The notes: generated from the letters alone by a model not told the origin. Counted from the first letter of the stretch, positions 19,311-29,040 are shown. The stretch: DNA of 64,000 bases from Granulicella sp. dw_53 (GCF_018449545.1 NZ_JAAVUR010000003.1:1-64000); one strand, 5' to 3'. Program-made: numbers and translations.

Positions 19311-20076
19311 AAGTTCGTCTTTACCAGGGGAGATGATTCTGCGAAATGGGAGAACCGAACGAGGAATTAGTTCGCTGCGGCACTGAGTAGGTTGAAATGA
19401 ACTGCGGAAAAACGGTCAGATTGTCCAAATACAGAGCGTGAGCTTTTCTTGTCTTTCCGGGTATGTCATTGATCCCATTGATATTAAGCGGCAACATATT
19501 CCTATTCATACCAAATTCTCCGTAAACTCGACGCTATCGCTCTTCGCGGCCCTGAAGCATGTCGTGCTTCAAAAGTGTCCAACCTTTGTTTCTGCTTCCG
19601 GACATATCATGGGAGTTCTATGCAACAGATAAGACACACGCGAGATTTGCTTATTCCCCTTGCAGCAGGACTTCCCGTCTTTATTTACATAGGCTCCACA
19701 CGAATCACGTTGGAATGATTCGTAAGCCACCAAGATAGAGTCACTTACCCTAGAAACAGCCGGTATCACTGATTGCTCTCAAGCAGGAATATCTATGCAC
19801 GCCGTCAGGAGCGTGGACGTGGCCTAAATGGAATATCGAGAAGAAATCAAAGATAGCGCCGAATGAGAGCCTGAAATGTTTATCCCCGCCGGGCTTCCGT
19901 CCCAAGCCAGGGTCTCGAGGCGATTACAAGTGAGAGGAAATCTGGAACTGAACCGAATTCTCTGAATCTTGAGAGTCGTCGGCGTTAAGTTAAATTGAGG
20001 AGAAACGGGCCCCGTTTGTTCAACCGTAAAAGGATATTTGGCAATAACGAGATGGGAACTCGCTCATAGACCAAAG
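19311..20076. other. Gene-free region, 766 bp
   Basis: Both flanking genes are on the minus strand. Short frames near 19321-19632 and 19569-19769 have no ribosome site or motif. No tRNA, repeat array or strong terminator was recognised. Confidence 0.5.
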
Positions 20077-20514
20077 TCAGGAGGGGTCTATCATCCCCTG
20101 CGGGGAGCTTGCTCTCGTCAACCAAAAATCATTGATGCTTCTCACAATGCTTTCGAATTCCTCTAACTGCGATGGCTTGCTGATGTAAGAATTGGCATGA
20201 AGCTGATAACTCTTCAAGATGTCGCCTTCATCTCTTGAGGTCGTCAGGATAATGGTGGGGATTGTTTTGAGATTCTCATCCTGTTTGATTTGCGCCAGGA
20301 CTTCACGCCCATTCATTTTGGGGAGGTTAAGATCCAGCAAGATGAAATCCGGCCGAGGAACGTGGACATATGCACCTGTCTGCCTCAAAAAATCCATCGC
20401 CTCAACGCCATCCACAGCTACATGCAAGAGGATAGAGCTATTAATGTCTCGGAATACTTCCTTGGCAAGCCGTACATCGCCGACATTATCTTCAACCAAA
20501 AGTACGTTCGTCAT
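20077..20514 (-). CDS. Single-domain response regulator, Rcp1-like
   Basis: 145 residues, only a receiver domain. Visible residues are the acid pair (VEDN, residues 8-10), phospho-acceptor Asp61 in FILLDLNLPKMNG, Thr in IILTTSRDE and Lys in YISKPSQ. The N-VGDVRLAKE start and LNLPKMNGREVL block are typical of Rcp1-type partners of phytochrome-like or other hybrid kinases. AAGGGG lies 5 bases before the start. No kinase lies nearby, so its partner is elsewhere. It is divergent from an HTH-receiver-GAF gene 299 bp away. Confidence 0.93.
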   Translation of the reverse strand: MTNVLLVEDNVGDVRLAKEVFRDINSSILLHVAVDGVEAMDFLRQTGAYVHVPRPDFILLDLNLPKMNGREVLAQIKQDENLKTIPTIILTTSRDEGDILKSYQLHANSYISKPSQLEEFESIVRSINDFWLTRASSPQGMIDPS

Positions 20515-20813
20515 GGTTTAACCCCTTGCTAATACTGATCTCACGAATCTCGCTCCATCAATAGGAGCTGGATACTTCAGTTCCCATCAAGAACCGTTGT
20601 TCTGCATCCATATCAACAGGCTTTACAGATCAGACTAAGTCTTTAGCGATGTACCAATGGAACGACTTTACTTTGTCGACTGATTTCATCTACCATTTGC
20701 TTATCAAATATATCTAATTTATCAAATATAACAATTATAAAATCTAGATGACGTTCAACCAGTGACCAGTAAGTTAGCTCCAAATTCATGAGGCTCAGAA
20801 ACTAATTTCGTTT
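20515..20813. other. AT-rich divergent promoter region between two signalling genes
   Basis: 299 bp with no gene. The part from 20690 to 20755 is strikingly AT-rich compared with the rest of the window and holds the direct repeat listed separately. It should carry promoters for both the Rcp1-like regulator and the HTH-GAF gene. Confidence 0.55.
20701..20730. promoter_or_regulatory. 12-bp direct repeat TTATCAAATATA, possible operator
   Basis: The 12-mer TTATCAAATATA occurs at 20701-20712 and again at 20719-20730, an 18-bp period, about 85-113 bp upstream of the HTH-GAF start codon. The first copy continues as TCTAA and the second as ACAAT. A repeat of this kind within an AT-rich promoter could bind the helix-turn-helix protein encoded next to it; that link is inference. 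Confidence 0.45.
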
Positions 20814-21908
20814 ATGGATAAAACTATTCTGACAACTTCGGAGGCAGCGAAATTGCTGGGGGTCTCAGTACGTACTGCGCAACTGTTCATTGAAGGGGGC
20901 TCGCTAACATCATGGAAGACTCCTGGTGGTCATCGCCGAGTCTATCGTACTGATGTCTTGGCACTAATAGCGAATCACACTCCGACTTTCTCCTCTGCTC
21001 GCGTGATTATCGTCGCCTCTTTAGAGCGTTTACACCGTTTCGAAGAGCTTGTTTCAGAAGTCAGTGGATGCTCCATAGGCTCCTATAGTGACGTTCATTC
21101 GGCATCGTTTGCGATCGGTCTACGTCTTCCCGCGGTCGTAGTCTTCGATTTGGAGGAGAGAAACAAGGAACGACAAGCACTTTTGCAAAATCTTGCCTCA
21201 AACGTTGCACTCGCGCCGGTGCGAATCATTTTGGTCGGGCGAAGGCTGCCAGCTATGGAACAAGCGAGCTCCGATCGATTCATTCACGTTGAAACAGCGA
21301 AAAAGCTGCCCGAAGCTGTTCGCGTAGTGCTTCACGCCTCCTCCAAGTCAAGGTCTTTGATCGCAGGAGGCTCATCTTTTCCGATTGCCCTGAATGAAAA
21401 TCAACGCCTTACAGCATTGGAGAGATCCGGATTGGTTGATACAGAACCCGAGGAGCCCTTCGACAGGCTTACGTGGCTGGCTAGTCGCAGCTTGAAGATG
21501 CCCGTTGCTCTATTCACCATGCTCACAGCAACTCGCCAGTGGTTCAAGTCGCACCAGGGATTGGACTTGAAAGAGAGTCCTAGGGATTGGGCTTTCTGCA
21601 ATCAAACTATCTTACAGAGAGACGTATTTATGGTTGAGAATCTGGCGCGAAGCGAGGAATTTGCAGCTAACCCAGCGGTCGTTGGTGGCCCCAAATTTCG
21701 CTTTTATGCCGGTGCACCGGTCATCGACGCGGATGGATTTGCGTTAGGATCACTTTGCGTCATCGATTACAAACCACGCACGCTAGATCAAGATCAGGTA
21801 CGAACGCTTCTTGCCCTCGCGAGTTTTACTTCCGAGGCAGTTCAGTTGCGCGGTGCAAATCAACAATTACGCCAGGCTAAGGATGCCTTGCGCAATCAAC
21901 GTAATTAA
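20814..21908 (+). CDS. Excisionase-type HTH / receiver-like / GAF fusion protein
   Basis: 364 residues in three parts. Residues 1-52 form a MerR/excisionase-type DNA-binding helix-turn-helix (LTTSEAAKLLGVSVRTAQLF, then WKTPGGHRRVYRTD). Residues about 60-175 look like a degenerate receiver (RVIIVAS; VVVFDLEE at the usual Asp strand) lacking the acid pair. Residues about 190-350 are a GAF domain of the kind found before diguanylate cyclases (WFKSHQGLDL, FYAGAPVIDADGFALGSLCVID), but there is no output enzyme; the protein ends in a short coiled coil. So it is a possible one-component regulator that binds DNA and senses a small ligand or redox state. It is divergent from an Rcp1-like receiver. Confidence 0.85.
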   Translation: MDKTILTTSEAAKLLGVSVRTAQLFIEGGSLTSWKTPGGHRRVYRTDVLALIANHTPTFSSARVIIVASLERLHRFEELVSEVSGCSIGSYSDVHSASFAIGLRLPAVVVFDLEERNKERQALLQNLASNVALAPVRIILVGRRLPAMEQASSDRFIHVETAKKLPEAVRVVLHASSKSRSLIAGGSSFPIALNENQRLTALERSGLVDTEPEEPFDRLTWLASRSLKMPVALFTMLTATRQWFKSHQGLDLKESPRDWAFCNQTILQRDVFMVENLARSEEFAANPAVVGGPKFRFYAGAPVIDADGFALGSLCVIDYKPRTLDQDQVRTLLALASFTSEAVQLRGANQQLRQAKDALRNQRN

Positions 21909-22089
21909 ACGTATCCGGTTGCAGTTTGGATCATTACAATTTTGGACACATAGCATCTGATTTTTTTGGAAATTGCCAATTCTTGATCAGTTCTCAAGAA
22001 GCACTGATACTTTCCGTAACTGCATCCATTCATTCGTTCGTGGATCAAATAGATAGTTTTGGTTTCATCGAAAAAGACGAGGTAGGTGC

Positions 22090-22539
22090 ATGTCGAAGTA
22101 CATCAAGGACCCTGAAGCTATATCCCGCCTTTCTCCTGAGCAATTTCAAGTTACACAGCAAAATGCAACAGAACGCCCATTTAGCAACGCATATTGGGAA
22201 CACGATGAGCCAGGTCTATATGTTGATATCGTCTCAGGGGAGCCACTTTTTTCCTCTCTCGACAAGTTTGACAGCAACTGCGGTTGGCCGAGTTTCACCA
22301 AACCGGTCGATGCCGAAAATGTAGAGGAGCGGCCTGACAACACTCTCGGCATGAACCGGACGGAAGTACGGTCAAGCCACGGCGACAGTCATCTGGGGCA
22401 CATATTTGACGATGGGCCTCAAGATGCCGGCGGCCTGCGATATTGCATCAACTCCGCATCATTACGCTTCATTCCGGTGGAAGAACTTGAAAGCGAAGGC
22501 TACGGAGATTATTTGAAACTTTTTGAGAAGGAGAAATAG
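22090..22539 (+). CDS. msrB: Peptide-methionine (R)-S-oxide reductase MsrB
   Basis: 149 residues. It reduces the R form of methionine sulfoxide in proteins using thioredoxin. The catalytic Cys119 sits in [13 protein letters not shown], and the likely resolving Cys is in DSNCGWPSF. The two CxxC zinc sites of E. coli MsrB are absent, placing it in the zinc-free class. GAGGTAGG lies just upstream of the ATG. It is coupled to msrA, which starts 4 bp after its stop. There is no signal peptide, so it repairs cytosolic proteins. Confidence 0.97.
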   Translation: MSKYIKDPEAISRLSPEQFQVTQQNATERPFSNAYWEHDEPGLYVDIVSGEPLFSSLDKFDSNCGWPSFTKPVDAENVEERPDNTLGMNRTEVRSSHGDSHLGHIFDDGPQDAGGLRYCINSASLRFIPVEELESEGYGDYLKLFEKEK

Positions 22540-22543
22540 CGAT

Positions 22544-23053
22544 ATGAGTTCATTACAGGAAACCGCAGTACTCGCCGGCGGGTGCTTCTGGGGTATGCAG
22601 GATCTGTTACGCCGCTATCCTGGCGTGATCTCAACACGCGTTGGATATACCGGCGGAGATGTCCCAAATGCGACCTATCGCAACCATGGAAGTCATGCAG
22701 AAGCCCTCGAGATAGTCTTCGATCCTCAGAGACTGAGCTATCGGAAGCTATTGGAGTTCTTCTTCCAGATTCATGATCCGACGACGCTGAACCGGCAAGG
22801 AAACGATCTCGGAGCTAGCTATCGCTCGGCGATATTTTATTCGACTGATGAGCAAAAGCGCACTGCGGAAGACACAATCGCTGACGTTGACGCCTCGGAG
22901 ATTTGGCCAGGCAAAGTAGTGACTGAGGTGCAATCTGCTGGCCTTTTTTGGGAGGCGGAACCCGAGCATCAGGACTATCTAGAACGCTACCCGAATGGTT
23001 ACACTTGCCATTTCATCCGGCCGAACTGGACTCTTCCGCATCGGGCAGCCTGA
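22544..23053 (+). CDS. msrA: Peptide-methionine (S)-S-oxide reductase MsrA
   Basis: 169 residues from the ATG at 22544, which has AAGGAG 10 bases upstream; an alternative start 7 codons earlier would overlap msrB. The active-site motif GGCFWG contains catalytic Cys14, followed by GYTGG and the conserved [11 protein letters not shown]. It reduces the S form of methionine sulfoxide and complements MsrB, so the pair repairs both isomers. MsrA usually resolves with C-terminal Cys residues; here one Cys (NGYTCHF) lies near the end. Cytosolic. Confidence 0.97.
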   Translation: MSSLQETAVLAGGCFWGMQDLLRRYPGVISTRVGYTGGDVPNATYRNHGSHAEALEIVFDPQRLSYRKLLEFFFQIHDPTTLNRQGNDLGASYRSAIFYSTDEQKRTAEDTIADVDASEIWPGKVVTEVQSAGLFWEAEPEHQDYLERYPNGYTCHFIRPNWTLPHRAA

Positions 23054-23130
23054 GTGTAGACATCTAGGTTGAAGAACCCTGTTGTCTTGGTTCTCTGCTT
23101 AAAGGCTAAATCGCCTTGTAAATAAGATTC

Positions 23131-24675
23131 TCAAATTTCTTCTATTTGACGATCTGCGTCTCGCAGCAATGTGAGTTCGTTCCAATCCAGTTGCTCCTGT
23201 AAGCCGAGGTAATTAGCCGGACCGATCTTATCTTCGCCACGAAGATCTTCCAATGCAGTGCGCTCTGCCTTTATGGCTGTCAACCCGAACTCGCGAAGTC
23301 GGTCCAGCGGCACAACATTCGTTTTTTCGACGCATCTCTGCAATTTCACGGAAAGACGGTACCTCAGATTCTCTGCTTCTGGCCCATGCTGGTCTGCGAT
23401 GCTCGCAAGCCCGACATTGGCCATAACGACGCGGGCAGATGCGAGCTCACGCGTCTCTTCAATGCTTCGATCCAGCTTCAAAAGCCTTACTAAGGGAGCA
23501 AGAGTAAGCCCTTGGAAAACGAGCGTTGCAAGGACAACCGAAAAGGCTGTCAATACAACAGTGTCACGATGAGGAAATGAGACGGGTAAAGCAAAAGCGG
23601 TCGTCATCGTTACGAAGCCCCTCATGCCGCACCAGCCTACGAAAAATGCTTGATCGACCGTAGCTGTTATGTTCCCGCCATTGGCGGATTCCCACCTGGA
23701 TTCCAGGTAAGTAAAGCCGAGAACGACGATCAGACGTGTGCATACAACCGCCAAGATAACCAGGCCAGCAAACCCTAAGGCTTCTCGCAGATGAGTTCCC
23801 TGCATCCTCATAACGATCGATCTCGCTTGCATACCCATCAATAAAAACGCGAACACATTTAGAGTAAAGACCACAGAACTCCATACAGCATAGGACTGAA
23901 CTCGCATTCGAGCATCAAAATCCGCCGGATCAGTTTTCCGAGCCAATGTCATGGCGAATCCGATCACGCATAGCACTGCGGAAAGACGGAGATGGACTGC
24001 GGCAATCCATATAAGATAGGCAAGCACAAATTGAAGCACATTGCCTCCCAGTGTGTCCTTCACCAGGCGATTCACATAGCGGACGACATAGGCCCAGAGG
24101 ATTCCCAGCAATAAACCTCCAGGGGCCGCGAGCACAATGCGTAAACCTACGGGCAAAGAGAGTCCTCCATCTCCAAGGACAGTCAGTGCACCGCTAAACA
24201 GAAGCAAAGCCGTCGCATCATTGAAGAGACTCTCCCCTTTCAGGACCGCATCTGTCCTCCGAGGGAGGCGGAATTTCCTCAACACTGCAGATGCGGCGGC
24301 AGCATCAGGCGGAGCCACAATGGCTCCCAATGCAATGCCGGCAGCGAGAGGCAGGCCTAAAAGAGCCCAAGCGATCCAAGCCACAACGCCAGTCGTTAGC
24401 ACGACGGCAAACACGGCATATGTCACGAGGGGGGCCAAAAAGCGTCGGGTAGCACCAGGGGGGAAATCATATGCAGCATCTACAAGGGCCGGAACGATAA
24501 AAAGTGCCAAATAAGTAGAGGGCTCGATCGAAATCGCTGGTGCACCAGGAATGAGTGCAACCAAGGCACCTGCTCCGGCAAGCATCGCAGGATATGGCAG
24601 TGACAGACGCCGGGCCACCTGCAGCAGCGCAATCGCGACGAGAAGAAGTACAAGGAGGCTCTCAAAGAAAGTCAT
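23131..24675 (-). CDS. CPA1-family Na+(K+)/H+ antiporter
   Basis: 514 residues with about 12 membrane helices in the first 400, then a hydrophilic helical tail. Family marks are GAIVAPPDAAAASAVL and GESLFNDATALLLF, where the Asp in the latter block is the ion-binding residue of this family. It exchanges Na+ or K+ for H+ in the inner membrane for pH and salt control. The tail (RVVMANVGLASIADQHG onward) resembles the C-terminal domain of bacterial NhaP/YjcE-type proteins. AAGGAG lies 5 bases before the ATG. Monocistronic and convergent with msrBA, 77 bp apart. Confidence 0.93.
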   Translation of the reverse strand: MTFFESLLVLLLVAIALLQVARRLSLPYPAMLAGAGALVALIPGAPAISIEPSTYLALFIVPALVDAAYDFPPGATRRFLAPLVTYAVFAVVLTTGVVAWIAWALLGLPLAAGIALGAIVAPPDAAAASAVLRKFRLPRRTDAVLKGESLFNDATALLLFSGALTVLGDGGLSLPVGLRIVLAAPGGLLLGILWAYVVRYVNRLVKDTLGGNVLQFVLAYLIWIAAVHLRLSAVLCVIGFAMTLARKTDPADFDARMRVQSYAVWSSVVFTLNVFAFLLMGMQARSIVMRMQGTHLREALGFAGLVILAVVCTRLIVVLGFTYLESRWESANGGNITATVDQAFFVGWCGMRGFVTMTTAFALPVSFPHRDTVVLTAFSVVLATLVFQGLTLAPLVRLLKLDRSIEETRELASARVVMANVGLASIADQHGPEAENLRYRLSVKLQRCVEKTNVVPLDRLREFGLTAIKAERTALEDLRGEDKIGPANYLGLQEQLDWNELTLLRDADRQIEEI

Positions 24676-25143
24676 TTAACTCCTTCATATTACTGGTTCT
24701 CGAAGATGATATTTCGTCCTTGTGAGGTAACTCAAGTCGATTCGCGGATATAAATTCGCTGGCGTTGTAATAGTTGGTCACCTTGGGAAAGAAGGAGAGG
24801 GAGCAACCATCACCCGATCAACCATTGCACTGGGCGCTATGACTCGAAGTAATTGCAGAAGGAATTGATAATGAAGACAAATTAAAAAATTCCGAGAGAT
24901 GCGGGTTGTCTCTTCAGTCAGGGATATCTTTTCTCCAAGCCACTTCCGACCGCCGGAATCGTGGATCTTTTGTCCAGGGGTAGAAATCAAACTTCCATAC
25001 CCTCTATGAGCAGTCTAGTTAAAAACTAGCCCACTTATTTCCCAAGTAACAGGTAATAAGTGGGCCAAAGGTTTCACAACGTCTACGTAAGAGCTAAAGA
25101 GAAAATATTCGGATGCCCGCAGATCGAGCCCCGGTCTACATTG
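24676..25143. other. Intergenic region between antiporter and SDR genes
   Basis: 468 bp without a recognisable gene; a 70-codon minus-strand frame at 24778-24990 has no motif and no ribosome site. The region contains the terminator of the SDR gene (25023-25065). Confidence 0.55.
25023..25065 (-). terminator. Intrinsic terminator of the SDR gene
   Basis: Perfect 11-bp stem GCCCACTTATT / AATAAGTGGGC (25029-25039 and 25055-25065, 15-base loop). Read on the minus strand it is followed by TAGTTTTTAAC, a T-run. It lies about 80 bp after the stop of the SDR gene ending at 25144. Confidence 0.75.
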
Positions 25144-25980
25144 TTAGTTGTCATACTCTGTAGATTCGGCCAAGCCCTTCCACTTCTCCAACTCGATGGC
25201 AACAAGCTTCAACTTATCCTGCACTTGTTGAACGCACTCCACACCGAGTTGCAGCCGTAGTGGAGGCGCAGGAGTAGTTGCAATCTCAAGAATCGCCGCC
25301 GCTCCCTTCACCGGATCTCCCGGCTGAGAAAGATGCGAATCCTCTGCCCACCGGCGAGCCGCACCTCCCGTTGCGCTGTAGTCTTCGATGACTTGCTGAG
25401 AACGTCCCAAAGAGCTTTCGCTAAGGAAATCGGTACGGAAAGGACCGGGCTCGATGACTGTCACATGGATGCCCAAGGGCAGCAACTCTGCATGCATTGC
25501 TTCACTGAGACCTTCCACAGCAAACTTCGTAGCGGAGTACACGCCCCATCCGGACCATGCTGAAAATCCACCCACCGAACTTAGATTAAGTACTCGGCCC
25601 GACCGCCGTTTTCTCATGGAGGGCAGCACCGCGCGAGAGACTGCAAGAAGACCTTCGACATTTACAGCAAAAGCAGAACGGACTTCCTCAGCCGATGCCT
25701 CTTCGACTGCGCCTACAAGGCCACGGCCAGCATTGTTGACCAGAATATCGATCTGACCGAAGCGGGAGAGCGCCAAAGCCACAGACTCGTCTATCTGCTT
25801 TTGGCTCGTAACGTCCAGTTCCACAGAGAGTAGTTGCTCGTGCGTACCCAACGCTTGTTCGACAATCTTTGGATCGCGGGCGGCCGCGACAACACTATCC
25901 CCGCGTTGCAAAGCAGCGCGCGCAATCTCAAGTCCCAACCCTCGTGATGCTCCTGTGATGAACCAAATCGGTGAGCTCAT
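25144..25980 (-). CDS. Short-chain dehydrogenase/reductase (SDR)
   Basis: 278 residues, classical SDR with all key motifs: cofactor loop TGASRGLG (9-16), NNAG (82-85), catalytic Ser (LNLSS, 134-135) and Tyr148-x3-Lys152 (YSATK). Acidic or basic residue choice after beta-strand 2 (ARDP) suggests NADP(H), which is tentative. The layout with a helical C-terminal tail (VQQVQDKLKLVAIELEKWKGL) is common in oxidoreductases annotated only as SDR. CAGGAGAAGG lies before the ATG. Substrate unknown. Monocistronic with its own terminator. Confidence 0.93.
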   Translation of the reverse strand: MSSPIWFITGASRGLGLEIARAALQRGDSVVAAARDPKIVEQALGTHEQLLSVELDVTSQKQIDESVALALSRFGQIDILVNNAGRGLVGAVEEASAEEVRSAFAVNVEGLLAVSRAVLPSMRKRRSGRVLNLSSVGGFSAWSGWGVYSATKFAVEGLSEAMHAELLPLGIHVTVIEPGPFRTDFLSESSLGRSQQVIEDYSATGGAARRWAEDSHLSQPGDPVKGAAAILEIATTPAPPLRLQLGVECVQQVQDKLKLVAIELEKWKGLAESTEYDN

Positions 25981-26308
25981 GACCTTCTCCTGTATATAAA
26001 TTGACGTGATTCGATAGGCATAAATCAGCTTGGGTTTACAAGAATCAATTCGGCCTATTTGTACATTCGATACTCGAGGGATCGTATAGGATTCATGAAT
26101 GCGAGATTAAAGTATTCGATGGCTCTGGCCCGACGCTACGAGTCAGATCGGCGCTCCCTTTTTATGGCTGCTTCAGCCTAACTTTGAAAATGATAGGAAG
26201 CTTAGACGACACCAGCGCTACCGGATTGTAAAGCTTGTCAACGCGCGACTGGTTATTTTTGGCGACTTTTCTGCCCATGGTTCCAGTTGTTCTGCTACCC
26301 TTGTCCGC
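25981..26308. other. Divergent intergenic region, SDR / DUF885
   Basis: 328 bp. It contains one 28-codon plus-strand frame (26095-26181) that is too short and featureless to call. A weak sigma-54-like word, TGGCGACTTTTCTGCC, occurs at 26260-26275 but its -12 box is poor. No other signal seen. Confidence 0.45.
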
Positions 26309-28087
26309 ATGCGTCCCAACTTGCTCGCTTCCTCCGTTCTCTTCTTGGCAGCCGTGTCTCAATTCGTGTCTGGCCAAGCTCCCTTCTCCGTAGACACTCG
26401 CTTGGCCGCCCAGAACGCCCTCTTTGATGACTCGTGGCAAGCCAACCTCAAGATGAATCCCACCTTGGCAACAGCCGTCGGCGACTATCGCTATAACGGT
26501 CAACTCGGCGACTACTCCCTCGCTGCCTCCGCCGCCAGACACCAGCGCGAAGTCGCCGACCTGGCCCGTATCAAGGCCATCGATCCTACCGGCTTCCCCG
26601 AGCAAGACCTGATCTCCCACGACCTCTTCCTCCGCCAATTCCAACAGCGCGTCGAGGACTACGACCTCAAAGAGTTCGAAATGCCCCTCAGCGCATCGGG
26701 AGGCGGGGGCGGCATCCACGCCAACCTCGCTGACCTTCCGCTTTCCATGCCATTCGACTCCGTGAAGCACTACGAGGACTACATTTCTCGCCTCCACCAA
26801 ATACCCAGGGCCTTCCTCCAGACCGAGGACGTCCTACGCGCTGGAGTGAACGATCACCTCGTCCCTGTCCGCTTCATCGCTGAGAAGATTCCCGGCCAGG
26901 CCGACGGCGTAATCGCCGCCAATCCTTTTCTTCTCCCACTTAAAAAGTTCCCAGCCAGCTTTTCAGACGCCGATAAGAAACGTCTCACGGAAGAGATCAC
27001 CTCCACCGTTACCAATGAGGTCTTCCCTGCTTACAAGCAGTTTGCTGCCTTCGTTACCAAAAACTACATCCCCTACACACGCACTACGCTCTCCATCAAC
27101 TCCCTGGGCGGTGGCAAGCGTCGCTACCAGGCCACTCTCCGCCGCTTTACCACTACTGACCTTACTGCCGCCCAGATCCACAATATCGGCCTCAAGGAGG
27201 TCGACCGAATCACCGGAGAGATGGCCGCACTCGCCAAGGCCAACGGCTACAACGACCTCACGAGCTTCCGCGATCACATCGAAAAGGACCCCAAGTATCA
27301 AGCCGGCTCCGCTGAGGCCATCGTCGAAGACTTCCGCAAGTACATCGCCCAGATGCAGCCGCGCTTACCTGAACTCTTCAACCTCCTGCCCAAGACCGCC
27401 GTCACAGTCGAGCCTATCCCACCTTTCCAGGCCTCCGCCGCTACCCATTACCAGGGTGGAACGCCGGACGGTAGACGTCCTGGCCGCGTCTCGGTCGCTG
27501 TCTCCGATCCCACCCACCGCAGCTACATCAATGACGAAGCCGTTGCCTACCATGAGGGCGTTCCCGGCCATCATCTCCAAATCAGCATCCAACAGTCCCT
27601 CACCGGCTTGCCTGAGTTTCGCAAGCATGGCGGAAACTCCGCGTACACCGAAGGCTGGGGTCTCTACGCCGAGGAGCTAGGCAAGGAGATCGGCTTTTAT
27701 CAGGACCCAGGCTCCGACTACGGCCGTCTCCGCTCGGAACTCTTCCGGGCCGTACGCTTGGTGGTAGATACTGGCATTCACGACATGGGCTGGAGCCGCG
27801 ATCAGGTCGTGGAGTACATGCGTAACTCCCATGCCATCGACGAACCCACAATCCAGGCCGAGACCGACCGCTACATCTCCGGCCCTGGCCAGGCTTGCAG
27901 CTACAAGCTAGGCCAGCTCAAGATCCGTGATCTGAGGGAACGCTCCAAGCGGCAGCTAGGTTCCAAATTCGACCTCAAGACGTTCCATGACGAGATCCTC
28001 TCCGGAGGCGCCCTCCCACTTGACGTCCTTGACGCCCGCATCAACCGCTGGATTAAAGCTCAATTACCCGCCGTCGCAAGCAACTAG
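26309..28087 (+). CDS. DUF885 family secreted protein (metallopeptidase-like)
   Basis: 592 residues with a signal peptide (LLASSVLFLAAVSQFVSGQ). The DUF885 domain covers almost the whole protein. The key block YHEGVPGHHLQISIQQ carries a HExxH-like arrangement (HEGVPGHH), and ACSYKLGQLKIRDLRE near the C-terminus is also conserved; the family is distantly like M2/M3-type zinc peptidases with long helices. A role in periplasmic peptide breakdown is plausible but unproven. No clear ribosome site precedes the ATG. Strong C bias in third codon positions, as in the GH3 gene. Confidence 0.9.
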   Translation: MRPNLLASSVLFLAAVSQFVSGQAPFSVDTRLAAQNALFDDSWQANLKMNPTLATAVGDYRYNGQLGDYSLAASAARHQREVADLARIKAIDPTGFPEQDLISHDLFLRQFQQRVEDYDLKEFEMPLSASGGGGGIHANLADLPLSMPFDSVKHYEDYISRLHQIPRAFLQTEDVLRAGVNDHLVPVRFIAEKIPGQADGVIAANPFLLPLKKFPASFSDADKKRLTEEITSTVTNEVFPAYKQFAAFVTKNYIPYTRTTLSINSLGGGKRRYQATLRRFTTTDLTAAQIHNIGLKEVDRITGEMAALAKANGYNDLTSFRDHIEKDPKYQAGSAEAIVEDFRKYIAQMQPRLPELFNLLPKTAVTVEPIPPFQASAATHYQGGTPDGRRPGRVSVAVSDPTHRSYINDEAVAYHEGVPGHHLQISIQQSLTGLPEFRKHGGNSAYTEGWGLYAEELGKEIGFYQDPGSDYGRLRSELFRAVRLVVDTGIHDMGWSRDQVVEYMRNSHAIDEPTIQAETDRYISGPGQACSYKLGQLKIRDLRERSKRQLGSKFDLKTFHDEILSGGALPLDVLDARINRWIKAQLPAVASN

Positions 28088-28099
28088 CGTCAGCCACTG

Positions 28100-28130
28100 G
28101 TCCCCATGTCTTGCTCGGAGACGCGGGGAC
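28100..28130. terminator. Possible terminator hairpin between DUF885 and aquaporin genes
   Basis: GTCCCC (28100-28105) pairs with GGGGAC (28125-28130); an inner TCT/AGA pair adds support. Only a weak T-rich stretch follows on the plus strand (TGATCTTCTT). Located 13 bp after the DUF885 stop, in a convergent gap. Confidence 0.4.
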
Positions 28131-28173
28131 TGATCTTCTTGCTTCGCGCCTCTCTTCGAGCAATCCCAGACTC

Positions 28174-29040
28174 TCAAATCCGATCACACAAGTGCTCATC
28201 TATAGGATCTTGATCGATCAGATGCATGAACTCGCAGCGAAATGGACAAGGCGAACTCATATCATGCAAGACCTTCGCACAGTAGATCTGACGTTTGCCT
28301 TTGACTCGGACATAAATGAGAGCGGCTGTGAGCATGCCTGAGCTAGGCGCAAGGAAGTAAATCCAAATTCCCTCCCAAGCTGATGCGAAGAAGGCTGAAG
28401 AGAAAGAGCGCGCCGGGTTTACGCTGAAGCCTGATAGCGATGAGCAGAAACCATAATAGAAAACAGTTATTAGAGCCACGAAGAACGGAGTCGAGTTGAT
28501 AAGGTGCACTCTGTTTGTCGTGAATAATATGAGCCACATTAGTACTCCAGACAAAATAAATTCTGCAAGGAATGCGACTGCGTTCCCATACCTTCCCGGA
28601 ATAGTTATGACATAAGAGACGGGAGGTGCTGATAAATGTACTCCGAGAACTTCATGCGCCGTGAATACCCCTACCATGGCGCCCACGAATTGGGACAAGA
28701 TGTAGAAGATGGTGTCCAACGGGTGAATGCGACCGAGAAAGAAATAGGTGAGAGTGAGGGCAGGGTTGAAGTGTGCCCCGGTTCGACGTCCAAATGGAGA
28801 ACGAATGATGAGTACTGTTGTGCCACCTACGGCAGTTCCCATCAGCAAGGCCTTACCCAAATCAGACAATGTCGATAGAGGCAATACATCACTGTAGATA
28901 AGCGTTCCAGAGAGACAGATGGAGACCATGAGTACGCACAGTTCAACGGCCTCCATCAAGTACTCCTTCCAGTGGGTAGCTAAGGCCTCGGCTGGAGTCG
29001 CCGAGAAAGGAAGAGTGGTGACGGAGACACAACGCTGCAT
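28174..29040 (-). CDS. Aquaporin / MIP-family channel
   Basis: 288 residues from the ATG at 29040, which has an AGGTG ribosome site; a further in-frame ATG at 29073 lacks one. It has six membrane helices and both Asn-Pro-Ala pore motifs, GAHFNPALT and GFSVNPARS. This conducts water or small neutral solutes across the inner membrane. The long cytosolic C-terminus (about 45 residues, with four Cys) is unusual and has no motif. It is separated from the upstream MOSC fusion gene by about 190 bp. Confidence 0.92.
   Translation of the reverse strand: MQRCVSVTTLPFSATPAEALATHWKEYLMEAVELCVLMVSICLSGTLIYSDVLPLSTLSDLGKALLMGTAVGGTTVLIIRSPFGRRTGAHFNPALTLTYFFLGRIHPLDTIFYILSQFVGAMVGVFTAHEVLGVHLSAPPVSYVITIPGRYGNAVAFLAEFILSGVLMWLILFTTNRVHLINSTPFFVALITVFYYGFCSSLSGFSVNPARSFSSAFFASAWEGIWIYFLAPSSGMLTAALIYVRVKGKRQIYCAKVLHDMSSPCPFRCEFMHLIDQDPIDEHLCDRI

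Noticed and set aside
26095-26181. 28-codon plus-strand frame with a weak TAGGA upstream
   Set aside because: Too short and without any recognisable signal; a leader peptide role cannot be supported.
26260-26275. Sigma-54-like word TGGCGACTTTTCTGCC upstream of the DUF885 gene
   Set aside because: The -24 part fits but the -12 box is CTGCC, not TTGCW, and it lies only 34 bp before the start codon.
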